Shown here piece after piece: positions 26,839 through 35,076 of a DNA stretch of 64,000 bases. The position numbers and the translations under genes are program-made. Positions within the stretch are counted from its first letter, which is position 1; each line of letters begins with the position of its first letter. Under the pieces are notes generated by a model. It was given only the letters and a program-made list of their open reading frames with translations. It searched no databases and was not told the origin of the DNA. This DNA comes from G965276675 sp965276675 (GTDB lineage Bacteria; Acidobacteriota; Terriglobia; Terriglobales; Acidobacteriaceae), in NCBI GenBank assembly GCA_965276675.1, contig OZ255624.1, positions 2,294,001-2,358,000 of the forward strand, in the 5' to 3' direction.

Positions 26839-27255
26839 TTACCCGCGGGTGACGTCGCTGCTCTTGTAAATGTACTTAATACAGGACTTATAGATCAGGA
26901 TGCGGCTGTGGTTGCGCACTTTGATGGAGTGGCTGTCGTACCACTCGATGCAGCCCTCGATCTGCTCGCCATCGTCGAGGACGAAGACCATCACGGTCTG
27001 GGTCTGCATCTGCTTTTGAAAATAGAATGCTTCGGCGTGGGATGGATGCGCCATCGGAGTGTGTGCGGAAAGCGCTTGGTGCGCAAGTAGCGGTGTGCTG
27101 TCTCGCCCTCGCGCAATGCGGCCGTTCGGAAGGCGCGCAGAAAGGCTAGGCCGAACCAACTTGCGCGGCCCGGAAGAGCTTAATGAGGGTACCCGTGACT
27201 CATCAGTACGGGAATCGTCATCCTCGTGTGACGGAAGTGCAGAGTGGTTCGCCAT
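26839..27255 (-). CDS. hfq: Hfq/Sm-like RNA-binding protein with N-terminal extension
   Basis: The last 60 or so residues match an Sm fold: FYFQKQMQTQTVMVFVLDDG, EQIEGCIEWYDSHSIKVRNH and RILIYKSCIKYIYKS, the latter standing in the place of the Hfq Sm2 motif (Y/I)KHA. Hfq hexamers pair small RNAs with mRNAs. The ATG at 27255 gives 138 residues with an unstructured N-terminal part holding a basic RKLVRPSLSARL patch; an ATG at 27054 would give a minimal 71-residue protein. Neither has a strong ribosome-binding site. The extension is favoured because extended Hfq-like proteins seem common in this phylum. Confidence 0.72.
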   Translation of the reverse strand: MANHSALPSHEDDDSRTDESRVPSLSSSGPRKLVRPSLSARLPNGRIARGRDSTPLLAHQALSAHTPMAHPSHAEAFYFQKQMQTQTVMVFVLDDGEQIEGCIEWYDSHSIKVRNHSRILIYKSCIKYIYKSSDVTRG

Positions 27256-27464
27256 GCTTGTCTGTAATCTTCAAATTGAGATGCAGAAGTAAGTGGGCCG
27301 GAAGCACAATTAAAGAGGTGGAGAAACCTATCCTGGGGGAGTTTGAAGCAACCACACTAAATGAAAAACGGAGCGAAAGGGTGAGCACATGGTAGCCGAC
27401 CCGGGTTGCCAAGGCCAGAGAAAAGTTGCTTCGCAGCAGTTCGCGGGCACGAGGGCGTCCGATA

Positions 27465-28562
27465 TCAGCCGCGTGCCATGCCAGTAGCAAATGCGTCGAG
27501 CGAGAGCGAGCGCAGGAGGTTGCGGCGCATCCCGGACTCGACGGCGTCCAGGCCGCGGAGCGCTGCGTCGAACCACGCAGGAGTCACAGATTGCGCGAGT
27601 TTGGTGAGCTCTGGCAGCAGATCCGTGTTGCGTACCAGAGCCGGCGTCCCGGAGTGGAGCAGCAGCAGATCTTCAAGCAACAGTGACAGAGCGGAAAGCA
27701 ATCCAGCGGTCCGCTCCTGCCCTTCCGCGCCAGCACGGTAGGTTTCCGTCATGCGAAAGAGAGTGGAGTGGTCCGCCTCTCCGATGGCGGTGCGTACGAT
27801 CACCAGCGCGTCCTGCCGATGCGCGTAGTAGGCGTCCAGATCGAAGCCGAGCGCCCGGCCAACCGCCCCGTCCGCAAGGCGGCCGACCAGGGTCCGTTGT
27901 TGCGATTTGAGCTCAGGGCGGCGCTCCGCGATGAGGGCATCGATGGTTTCGCCCGGGAGCGCAGTCAGATGAAAGAGGCAGGTGCGCGAGCGGATGGTGG
28001 GGAGCAGCTCGTTCGGGTTCTCGGCCAGGATCATGATGCTGGCATACTCCGGCGGCTCTTCCAGCACTTTGAGCAGCGAGTTTGCCGCCTCCTTCATGAA
28101 CGCCGTGCTGGTGAAGAGATAAATGGCGCGGTGAGCCTCGGCTGGCCTGCGATAGATGCGCTGGATCACCGTGCGCACCTGGCCCAATTTGATCAGTAAC
28201 TGTGGCGGATCGGGGGGGATGATGAGCAGGTCCGGATGCGTCTGCACCAGGATGCGCGTCTCCCGCTTGTCCGCATCGCGCAGCTCCTCGCGCGCGGCAA
28301 CCGCCTCCGCAACTCGATCTTCAAGCGGAGAGGCGTTGCCAATGCGGATGCAGTTGGCGCACGTGCCGCAGAAGTCCGGTAGCCCGTTCGTTTTGGGAGC
28401 CACGAGGCAGTCCACCGTCTGCGCAAGCATGATGGCGAGCGTGTACTTGCCCGAGCCGCGCGACCCGCTTAAAACGGTGGCGGAGGGCATGCGATCCGCC
28501 GCGACCGCTTCGCGTAGACGGGTGACGACCGCCTCGTTGCCTAGGAACTGGTCAAATCCCAC
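27465..28562 (-). CDS. holB: DNA polymerase III delta' subunit
   Basis: Clamp-loader subunit of about 365 residues. AAA+ features: GFDQFLGNEAVVTRLREAV at the start, a P-loop-like GSRGSGKYTLAIML, a zinc module with four cysteines (DCLVAPKT...CGTCANCIRIG), QVRTVIQRIYRRPAEAHRAI, and EEPPEYASIMILAENPNELLPTIRSR as sensor 1 to SRC-like region. The frame is open to 28694, but the first codons there come from a dispersed repeat (28632-28717). A GTG at 28562 (VGFDQFLG) fits the family start although no ribosome-binding site is evident. tmk, often linked to holB, is about 5 kb away. Confidence 0.87.
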   Translation of the reverse strand: MGFDQFLGNEAVVTRLREAVAADRMPSATVLSGSRGSGKYTLAIMLAQTVDCLVAPKTNGLPDFCGTCANCIRIGNASPLEDRVAEAVAAREELRDADKRETRILVQTHPDLLIIPPDPPQLLIKLGQVRTVIQRIYRRPAEAHRAIYLFTSTAFMKEAANSLLKVLEEPPEYASIMILAENPNELLPTIRSRTCLFHLTALPGETIDALIAERRPELKSQQRTLVGRLADGAVGRALGFDLDAYYAHRQDALVIVRTAIGEADHSTLFRMTETYRAGAEGQERTAGLLSALSLLLEDLLLLHSGTPALVRNTDLLPELTKLAQSVTPAWFDAALRGLDAVESGMRRNLLRSLSLDAFATGMARG

Positions 28563-28631
28563 AAGGGAAAGGGTAGCAGGTGCGGGCCCGATGCTTGCGG
28601 GCGGCTGCGTGATGAGTTCGCTACGTCTTTC

Positions 28632-28717
28632 TTGGTCGAGCGGCGCTTCGCGCCGATCCTGAAATACAAGATGAAGCAGGTCTTTCGACTCCACCTTCGG
28701 TTACGCTCAAGATGACA
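28632..28717. repeat. Dispersed repeat copy (86 bp)
   Basis: Begins TTGGTCGAGCGGCGCTTCGC, continues ATACAAGATGAAGCAGGTC, TTTCGACTCCACC, and ends TACGCTCAAGATGACA. It lies just upstream of holB and creates an artificial N-terminal extension of that frame. Confidence 0.9.
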
Positions 28718-28852
28718 AGAATGGTACGAGTTGAACAAACCAGGGATTGACGACGCTGGTTCAGTTTAGGTTTGAAGCAAGAAATGAAGCGGCGAGAGAA
28801 GAAGGTCTCCCGCCGCTCCGGGTGTGTTGATTGCGAGCTGCGTCACGCGTGT

Positions 28853-30550
28853 TTACTTATCGCGTTTCGCCAGTTGGGTTCCGGGTGTGAGCGAGACGCC
28901 GCGCAACACCTCGGCGAAGCCGGCTTCGTCAAGGGTATAGAACCGTTCGCGGGCGGCAACGGTGGCGCTGGTGTTTTTGAGAGTATCGATGACCGTGACC
29001 AGTTTGTTGGGGTCTGCTCCCGTGTCGCCGTTGCCGCTCACAGTTGATGTGATGGCCCAGAGCTCGACCGTGCCGTCGCGGTGCACCTGCCCGGCGAGAT
29101 TGCGGAGGCCGTCGGTGGCCGGTGTCCAGGGGAGTTGGGTGGCCGGGTTGTTGCCGGTAGGATACCCGCTCACGGTGTAGGGAGAGCCCAGCTTCAACCC
29201 CCGCTGCAGGGTGTACGCAAGATTCCAGGTGCTGGTGGTCGAGTTGAAGACCCACTTCTGCAGGCCAGCGGTGATTTGCGCCGCTGCGTGCGTGAAGAGA
29301 TCGCTGCCGCCGGTGTAGCCGTCGCCCTCATCGGCGACATACAGGGTGTTTGCGTCCGCGAAGAAGATGCCAAAAGGGTAGCTGACCGGGTTAGCAGCCT
29401 TGGCGGGCGTGGAAGGAAAGCCGGCGAGGATGCACATATTGTTGGGAAGTCCGGTGGTCTGGAGATCGGCGGGATTGTAGGCGAGGCCCGATGTGGGTAG
29501 CGCGGCTCCCTTCACAGGAAGTCCAACGCCCTTGGGGCACGCGGTCCCGGTGGTGTCGACGAAGTAGACGGTGTTCACGCCATTGCCGCCGCTGCCCTTG
29601 GTGTAGTAAACAACGTCGTTGAAGATCGTGAGGCCGCGGAAGTTGTCGTCCTTGCCGATCTTGTCGGGCTTGAGTCCGAGCTGCGTAATGGAGAAGCTGC
29701 CGACCGGGGTCGGGGTTCCCGGGTCCTGATCCCGCTCGGGCTTGCCTGCCGGGTCGAAGATCTGCGCTCCAGCACCGAGAACGATGCCGTCCGGTTGCGG
29801 ATTGCCGCCGTTGCCCGCGTTCCCGGAGGTGTAGAGGAGATTGTCGCCGTCGCTGTTGTTCAGGATGGCCGCCCGTCCATTGTTGCCGCTGTAGGCGTTG
29901 GTCTCGGTGAAGCTGAAGTTGCCGCGCGCGTCTACCTGCGCCACTGCGCGGTAGTAGTTTTCCCCGACTGGATTGGTCGGATCGACGGCGCCCGGTGTGT
30001 TGGAGTTCGAGACGTCGAGGGCATTCACGGGCGCGACGTAGCCCATGAAGGTGAGATAACGGCCGTCGGTCGAGAGATTCAGGCCGATCTCCGACTTCGA
30101 CGGAAAGCTGGTGACCAACTGATTGCTTTTGCTCGTAACGCGGGTATCGGTGCTGTTCGGCACTTCAAGCGAATCGATCCGGTAGCCATAGGGAGTGAGC
30201 TGGTCGAGGTAAATCTTCGAGGTAATGCCAAAGCTGCCGTCGTAGGCCGCATTGTTCCAGACGTATGGATAGGTTCCGTCGTTCGGCGCACCGCTCGAAG
30301 CGGCACAGCCACCCTGCGTGCTGGCGCAGTTCGGCGGAAGAATCATGCCCACTTTCACGTTGGCAGGATTGTTGTCATAGACGCTGCGACTCACGACCAG
30401 GTTCCCCGGCAAGAAGTGGCGATTTCCGTTGGACCCGTAGTTTTGCGCCAGTGTGGCGACGCTGCCTGCGAATGCACATACTGAGAGCGCAGCGGTCGCT
30501 TTCGCGAGCGTGCGCCAGTGATGTTGACCTTTCACAAATTCCTCTGTCAT
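28853..30550 (-). CDS. Exported protein of unknown function
   Basis: Protein of 565 residues; the ATG at 30550 follows CAGGAGAT and starts a signal peptide after a short polar leader (TLAKATAALSVCAFAGSVATLAQ). The mature part is rich in Asn, Gly, Thr and Pro and contains propeller-like pieces such as YYRAVAQVDARGNFSFTETN, VVYYTKGSGGNGVNTVYFVD, FFADANTLYVADEGDG and GTVELWAITSTVSGNGDTG. These suggest a beta-propeller or similar all-beta fold, but no family is recognised. Several Cys pairs are present. It stands alone, with divergent HdeD upstream. Confidence 0.75.
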   Translation of the reverse strand: MTEEFVKGQHHWRTLAKATAALSVCAFAGSVATLAQNYGSNGNRHFLPGNLVVSRSVYDNNPANVKVGMILPPNCASTQGGCAASSGAPNDGTYPYVWNNAAYDGSFGITSKIYLDQLTPYGYRIDSLEVPNSTDTRVTSKSNQLVTSFPSKSEIGLNLSTDGRYLTFMGYVAPVNALDVSNSNTPGAVDPTNPVGENYYRAVAQVDARGNFSFTETNAYSGNNGRAAILNNSDGDNLLYTSGNAGNGGNPQPDGIVLGAGAQIFDPAGKPERDQDPGTPTPVGSFSITQLGLKPDKIGKDDNFRGLTIFNDVVYYTKGSGGNGVNTVYFVDTTGTACPKGVGLPVKGAALPTSGLAYNPADLQTTGLPNNMCILAGFPSTPAKAANPVSYPFGIFFADANTLYVADEGDGYTGGSDLFTHAAAQITAGLQKWVFNSTTSTWNLAYTLQRGLKLGSPYTVSGYPTGNNPATQLPWTPATDGLRNLAGQVHRDGTVELWAITSTVSGNGDTGADPNKLVTVIDTLKNTSATVAARERFYTLDEAGFAEVLRGVSLTPGTQLAKRDK

Positions 30551-30855
30551 TGAAGATCTCCTGAGCGAGCACGGACTGGAAAATCTTGATCCATCGCTGC
30601 GCACTCAACGGTAGTGCTGCTCTGTTACGGCAGCATTACGGCTCGTTTTCGAGGGCGGAGTCGCCGGGATCTTCTGGCGCAAGGAGCTGTTCTTTGTGCG
30701 CCCGCGGCTTACAGTCACGCTTGAGGCACTCCGCGCCGGAGCAGAGCCGCTTCTCTTTCATGGTCTGATCTAAGCGCTCTCGCTCAGACGGGCTCAGAAC
30801 CGCATCTTAACCAGGGTGAGATAGTGGCTTGAACGGCGGTTCTGGGGAGGGCAGC
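30551..30855. other. Intergenic region between divergent genes, nothing recognised
   Basis: About 305 bases between the exported-protein gene and the HdeD gene. It should hold both promoters, but no convincing -35/-10 pair, operator or RNA structure was picked out. Short ORFs in it lack ribosome-binding sites. Confidence 0.5.
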
Positions 30856-31428
30856 ATGGCAGATGACAGGATTGTTGGACGCAGTGGCTTGGCTGCGGGT
30901 GTCGACGGCAGAGGTTGGTCGACGGCCATTGGCATTCTGCTGATCATCCTCGGAATAGCGGCGATCCTTTTGCCGCTGGTGGCCGGGATTGCAGCCAATA
31001 TCGCGATCGGCTGGCTGCTGTTGTTTGCTGGGGCGGCGCATCTGGTCTATGCCTGGTCCGCGCGCGGTGCAGGCGCGGTCATCTGGCAGGTGATTCTGGG
31101 CATAGTCTACTTACTTGTGGCCTTCTACCTGATCGTTCATCCGGGTAGAGGTTTGCTTACGCTCACACTCGTGCTCGCCGCCTATTTCGTGGTGGAGGGC
31201 ATTCTGGAGATTGTGACCTTCTTCCGCCTTCGCCGGTTTGGGCGCGCAAGCTGGTTCCTGATCGACGGGATCATCACACTGTTCCTAGGTGCGTTTATCT
31301 GGGCACAGTGGCCATATAGCTCGGCTTGGGCCATCGGGATCATCATTGGCGTGAGCCTGATCTCGAGCGGAGTGACACGTTTGAGCCATCGCTATCCCAG
31401 CCGTGTGGTTCCAGTACTTGGCACATAA
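30856..31428 (+). CDS. HdeD family membrane protein
   Basis: Inner-membrane protein of 190 residues with six hydrophobic segments arranged as a repeated pair of DUF308 units (AIGILLIILGIAAILLPLVA, GWLLLFAGAAHLVYAW, VILGIVYLLVAFYLIVHPGR, LTLVLAAYFVVEGILEIVTF). ATG 30856 follows GGGGAGG. In E. coli HdeD takes part in acid resistance; the biochemical role is not known. Acid tolerance would fit an acidobacterial lifestyle, but nothing in the neighbourhood supports that. An earlier in-frame TTG (30829) is less likely. Confidence 0.9.
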   Translation: MADDRIVGRSGLAAGVDGRGWSTAIGILLIILGIAAILLPLVAGIAANIAIGWLLLFAGAAHLVYAWSARGAGAVIWQVILGIVYLLVAFYLIVHPGRGLLTLTLVLAAYFVVEGILEIVTFFRLRRFGRASWFLIDGIITLFLGAFIWAQWPYSSAWAIGIIIGVSLISSGVTRLSHRYPSRVVPVLGT

Positions 31429-31459
31429 CTGCTTTTGTGACTGGTTAAAGGCGCCGCCG

Positions 31460-32950
31460 CTAGCGCCGCTCGGCCACCATGTGGATGGGGTATTTAGGAC
31501 GGAGCGTGATCTTCGGCTGCACCTCGATTTGCTGATGGGGCACGAGACGCAGCCGCCACTTCTGCGCGATCGTGGCAAGGATGAGAACGCCTTCCATCCA
31601 GGCGAAGGCCTCGCCGATGCACTGACGGCCGCCCCCACCAAAAGGGAAGTACACGAAGCGCGGACGGTTGGCCTTGGCCTCGGGCGTGAAGCGCTCGGGA
31701 TCGAAGCGCAACGGATCGGGAAAGTACTCCGGGTCGCGCTGGATCACGTACTGGCTGAAGAAAAAGTAGGTCTTGGCGGGAAAGTAGTAGGGGCCCACGC
31801 TGACCGGCTTGGTTGCCTGACGCCCCATCGCCCAGGCTGGTGGATAGAGCCGCATGGACTCCGCAAAGACCATCTCGGTGTAGCGGAGCTGCGGCAGGTC
31901 ATCGAGCGTGGGCAGCCGACTCTCCCCAGTCGCTCCACCCAGTACGCGGTCGATCTCTTCATGGAAGCGAGCTTCCGCTTCGGGATTCTGGCTCAGCAGG
32001 AGCCAGGTCCAGGTTAATGCGTTTGCAACTGTCTCATACCCGGCGAGAAAGATGGTGATGATCTCGTCGCGCAGCTGCTCGTCGGACATGCTGGCGTCTG
32101 AGCCATCGCTCGCTCCTGCAGTGTTCTCGGCGTTCTCGGCATTTTCTTCATCGCGCGAGCTGATCAGCATGGAGAGCAGATCGCCAGTGTCCACTCCGCG
32201 AGCGCGGTGCTCAGTGATCATGCGGTGCACGACAGCATCGAGGCGCGCGCGAGCTTTGCGGAAGCGCATCAGGCCCGGGATCGGCAGGTGCAGGTACGAC
32301 TCTGCCATGGGCAGGGCAATGAGGTAGTTGTAGAGCTCCATAATGACGTTGACTTCCGTATTGATCTGCTGGATGTCACTCGTCACATCGGTGTTGAAGA
32401 GGGTGCGGGCGACGACCTCGAGCGCGAGCTGCATCATCTGCGCTCCGATGTCGAGCGTCTCACCCGGATGCCAGGCCTCCCGGCGCGCCGCCGCCCGGTC
32501 AACCATCATGGACCCATACGCGGCGATCCGTTGGCGATGGAAGGCCGGCGCTGCAATGCGACGCTGCCGCATGTGGAAGGCGCCTTCGCTGGTGATCAGG
32601 CCCTCGCCGAGCAGGATTTTCATGCGCCGCTGCGTGCGCTCCTTGATGAAGTTCTGGGGCTGGTTGATCAGGATCTCGCGAATGAACTCCGGGTCGTTCA
32701 GAAAGACAATGTGCTGCCAGCCCAGCTTGTAATGCGAGACGCGGCCATAGGTGGTGGCCAGGTGCTCAAAGAGGAGTATTGGGTTGCTGGCCTTGAAGAA
32801 GCGGCGCACGATGTAGAAGGGCAGGTTCATGCGCAGCCCGGGCGGGAAGCGGAAGCCGTCCTGCTCGATGACCTCCAGCGAGCCCAGCCCCGATTCAGGG
32901 GGAGGCGCGAGATCCGGTCCGGGCTGTTCGGTTTTGGGTGCGGTAGCCAT
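31460..32950 (-). CDS. Cytochrome P450
   Basis: Protein of 496 residues with all P450 marks: the I-helix AGYETVANALTW, the K-helix ESMRLYPP (ExxR), the PERF region (DPERFTPEA) and the heme loop FPFGGGGRQCIGEAFA with the Cys ligand. No N-terminal membrane anchor is seen, so it is probably soluble and uses separate redox partners, which are not encoded nearby. It oxidises an unknown hydrophobic substrate; the segment order resembles CYP102/CYP4-like fatty-acid-type enzymes. Its ATG lies 5 bases after the tmk stop, so the two form an operon. Confidence 0.95.
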   Translation of the reverse strand: MATAPKTEQPGPDLAPPPESGLGSLEVIEQDGFRFPPGLRMNLPFYIVRRFFKASNPILLFEHLATTYGRVSHYKLGWQHIVFLNDPEFIREILINQPQNFIKERTQRRMKILLGEGLITSEGAFHMRQRRIAAPAFHRQRIAAYGSMMVDRAAARREAWHPGETLDIGAQMMQLALEVVARTLFNTDVTSDIQQINTEVNVIMELYNYLIALPMAESYLHLPIPGLMRFRKARARLDAVVHRMITEHRARGVDTGDLLSMLISSRDEENAENAENTAGASDGSDASMSDEQLRDEIITIFLAGYETVANALTWTWLLLSQNPEAEARFHEEIDRVLGGATGESRLPTLDDLPQLRYTEMVFAESMRLYPPAWAMGRQATKPVSVGPYYFPAKTYFFFSQYVIQRDPEYFPDPLRFDPERFTPEAKANRPRFVYFPFGGGGRQCIGEAFAWMEGVLILATIAQKWRLRLVPHQQIEVQPKITLRPKYPIHMVAERR

Positions 32951-32955
32951 GGTGG

Positions 32956-33675
32956 TTAGGAGCCGTCGCGAGCTGCAAGCTGCTCCACTACTCGCGCCGC
33001 GAGCCGCTTCTCTACTACAGATACGATGCGCCGGTGGATCTCTTCAAGTCCGGTATCGCCGTCGATTACCACCACACGCAACGGTTCGCGCTCCGCGATC
33101 TGCAGGTAGGTGTCGTAAACGCGCCGGAAGAATGCAGTGTCAAGGAGCTCAAAGCGGTTCTCGTCTCTTCCAGTAGTGCGCGCAACCCGGCTGTTCCGGC
33201 GGCGCGCGCGCGCGAGCGACGCATCGAAGTCCGGCATCAGCAGCAGCGTGAGATCGGGCTGCAGGCCCTCACAGGCGACGCGATGGTAGTCGAGCACTCG
33301 CTGACTGCCCAGCTCGCGACCACCGCCCTGATAGGCTTCTGTCGAGTCCGTGAAGCGGTCGCAGAGCACGACAGACCCAGCCGCAAGTGCGGGGCGGATT
33401 ACCTCGTCGATGCATTGTGCGCGATCGACGAACATCAATCCGAGTTCAGCCGACGGACTCAGGTTGCTGTTGCGGGAGTCCAGTAAAAACGCGCGCAGGC
33501 TGTCTCCGAGTGCGGTACCGCCCGGCTGCCGGGTAATGACAGGCTCCTTGCCCCGGGGCGCCTTTTCCAGTGCTCCAAATGCAGGAGCGCGAAACCACTC
33601 GGCGAGCTTGCGCAGCTGTGTGGATTTGCCGGAGCCGTCAAGACCCTCAAATGTGATGAAGAAGCCCCGCGACAT
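32956..33675 (-). CDS. tmk: Thymidylate kinase
   Basis: Protein of 239 residues with the P-loop FEGLDGSGKSTQ, the DR(F/Y) motif LCDRFTDSTEAYQGGGR and the lid region SRVARTTGRDENRFE. It phosphorylates dTMP to dTDP. It is longer than the usual 205-215 residues because of an insertion after the first helix (FRAPAFGALEKAPRGKEPV). The P450 gene follows immediately. The start is an ATG 441 bases away from the divergent zinc-finger gene. Confidence 0.94.
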   Translation of the reverse strand: MSRGFFITFEGLDGSGKSTQLRKLAEWFRAPAFGALEKAPRGKEPVITRQPGGTALGDSLRAFLLDSRNSNLSPSAELGLMFVDRAQCIDEVIRPALAAGSVVLCDRFTDSTEAYQGGGRELGSQRVLDYHRVACEGLQPDLTLLLMPDFDASLARARRRNSRVARTTGRDENRFELLDTAFFRRVYDTYLQIAEREPLRVVVIDGDTGLEEIHRRIVSVVEKRLAARVVEQLAARDGS

Positions 33676-33871
33676 GACTCGACTGTACCACTGACGACCA
33701 GCTTCTTCTCACGTCAGCCGGAGTGGGCATGAGTCTGCGTTTTGAGCAGCTAGGGGCCGCAATAGAAAACTGCCACGGTTGCGTAATCAGGCAACATGAA
33801 CAGGCGCGAGCGCTCCTCCAGGGTATTTATTCGACAGACTGCTGGGTCTCTGCACGTTTCACACAGAACAA

Positions 33872-33989
33872 CTAGACCAGTTCAGGGTTACTGTGGCTGG
33901 CGCGAAGACACGCCCGGTGTGGCCGTTCCTCAAACAACGGCCACGTTCACTCTATTTCCCGGTCTACACTTACCCTGAAACTGGTCTAG
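33872..33989. mobile_element. TIR element A: MITE-like, about 112 bp flanked by TA
   Basis: Terminal inverted repeats CTAGACCAGTTCAGGGTTA (33872-33890) and TACCCTGAAACTGGTCTAG (33971-33989) pair over almost all positions with one-base indels. The outermost TA on each side could be the target duplication of an IS630/Tc1-mariner-type insertion. Inside is a perfect 9-bp hairpin GTGGCCGTT / AACGGCCAC. No transposase is encoded. A second element of the same length and termini occurs at 55814-55930. The remaining parts of the tmk/zinc-finger gap (33676-34116) show no gene. A pair of GntR-type operators is the alternative reading. Confidence 0.5.
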
Positions 33990-34116
33990 CGACCGAGCGT
34001 TTCTCATCCAACACAATAAGCCAAGTGCTGGGTTCGGCCGGGCAGCTGTGAGCGAAGACGCTATGGCGGTTACATTCGCGCATCTCTATTTGGGAGATCA
34101 TTAAAGGAGAAAGTCA

Positions 34117-34383
34117 ATGCCAACTTGTACTCACCTGGATCAGATCCGAGACGTGACGCCACGCACTCCACAAGGCTGTGAGGAGTGCCTGAAGATAGGC
34201 AGCGACTGGGTTCACCTGCGCTTATGCCTGGAGTGTGGCCACGTTGGCTGTTGCGATTCGTCCCCCAACAAGCATGCTACAAAGCACTTCCACCACACCA
34301 AAGATCCGATCATGCGTTCGTTCGAGCCGGGAGAGACGTGGGGCTGGTGCTATATCGATGAGGTTCAGCTGGACCTGGCCTAG
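34117..34383 (+). CDS. UBP-type zinc finger protein
   Basis: Small protein of 88 residues made of a single zf-UBP domain. Metal-binding residues are visible: CTHLDQI, GCEECLKIG, LRLCLECGHVGCCDSS, HATKHFHHT, and W/Y residues in ETWGWCYIDE. In eukaryotes this fold binds the C-terminus of free ubiquitin; bacterial stand-alone copies have no assigned role. Start ATG follows AAAGGAGAAAG. It stands alone between element A and a convergent hypothetical gene. Confidence 0.88.
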   Translation: MPTCTHLDQIRDVTPRTPQGCEECLKIGSDWVHLRLCLECGHVGCCDSSPNKHATKHFHHTKDPIMRSFEPGETWGWCYIDEVQLDLA

Positions 34384-34437
34384 GCTTCGGGTCCGGGTCG
34401 GACGATCGAAGAGCATGGCCACGGATGATTGCATGTT

Positions 34438-34968
34438 CTAGCTGGCCAGATCCTGCGGGGGAAAGAGGGTCTCTTGTTCGGTGCGGAGTTCCGGACGCGG
34501 GGGCTTCTGTTTGGTGGCGGCTCCAATGACGGAGACGATCTCCAGCTCGACGATGCTGGTGCGTGGCACGAAGATGCGCTGCGTGTTCGAGCGGGTATCT
34601 GGCGGTGTGAGCAGAAAGCCGGCGGGATCGAGCAGCGAACGATCGTTGGCGGCGAGACCCTCCAGGACATCATCATCCTGCAGGCGCAGGCGCAGCCAAA
34701 GACCCTCTCCCCGGGGCCGGCCGGAGAAGCTCTTGCGTAGAAGCCGCTCGGGGTTGGCTGGCTCACCAGAATTGAAGTCTCGCACAAAGCACAGCCACTT
34801 GACCAAAGAGAGCGGGACGGCCAGGACCTTGCCACTGAGATCGAGCAGCTCCAGAGACTCGCGGTTGGCGGACGATTCTCCGTGCGCGCACTCTTCCGGT
34901 GCGGCGTAGCCCGCTACCCATTCGCGGGTGTGGTAGCGCAAGATCGCTTTTTTGCGGCTTGTGGCCAT
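34438..34968 (-). CDS. Hypothetical protein, possible double small beta-barrel
   Basis: Protein of 176 residues from the ATG at 34968 (MATSRKKAILRYHTREWV); the frame extends 24 codons upstream. No family is named with confidence. Two halves look alike: KAILRYHTREWVAGYA...LELLDLSGKVLAVPLSLVKWLCFVRDF and LWLRLRLQDDDVLEGLAAND...RIFVPRTSIVELEIVSVIG. Each has a short strand, a turn, a target-like G and a hydrophobic strand ending, reminiscent of PilZ- or Sm-like small barrels that are common in Acidobacteriota. A polar tail follows. The gene is monocistronic. Confidence 0.6.
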   Translation of the reverse strand: MATSRKKAILRYHTREWVAGYAAPEECAHGESSANRESLELLDLSGKVLAVPLSLVKWLCFVRDFNSGEPANPERLLRKSFSGRPRGEGLWLRLRLQDDDVLEGLAANDRSLLDPAGFLLTPPDTRSNTQRIFVPRTSIVELEIVSVIGAATKQKPPRPELRTEQETLFPPQDLAS

Positions 34969-35076
34969 TATGATCCGTGTGATTTTCGCATGTCGCGCGA
35001 GGGGAAGGGTGCAAATAATAAAGCGGGGCGGCATTTGCATACGTCTGCGCGCTCTCAGCAGGCTGCGCGAGGAGGT

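Noticed and set aside
33796..33978. A 60-codon frame across TIR element A
   Set aside because: No ribosome-binding site, and it runs through the inverted repeats; better explained as non-coding.
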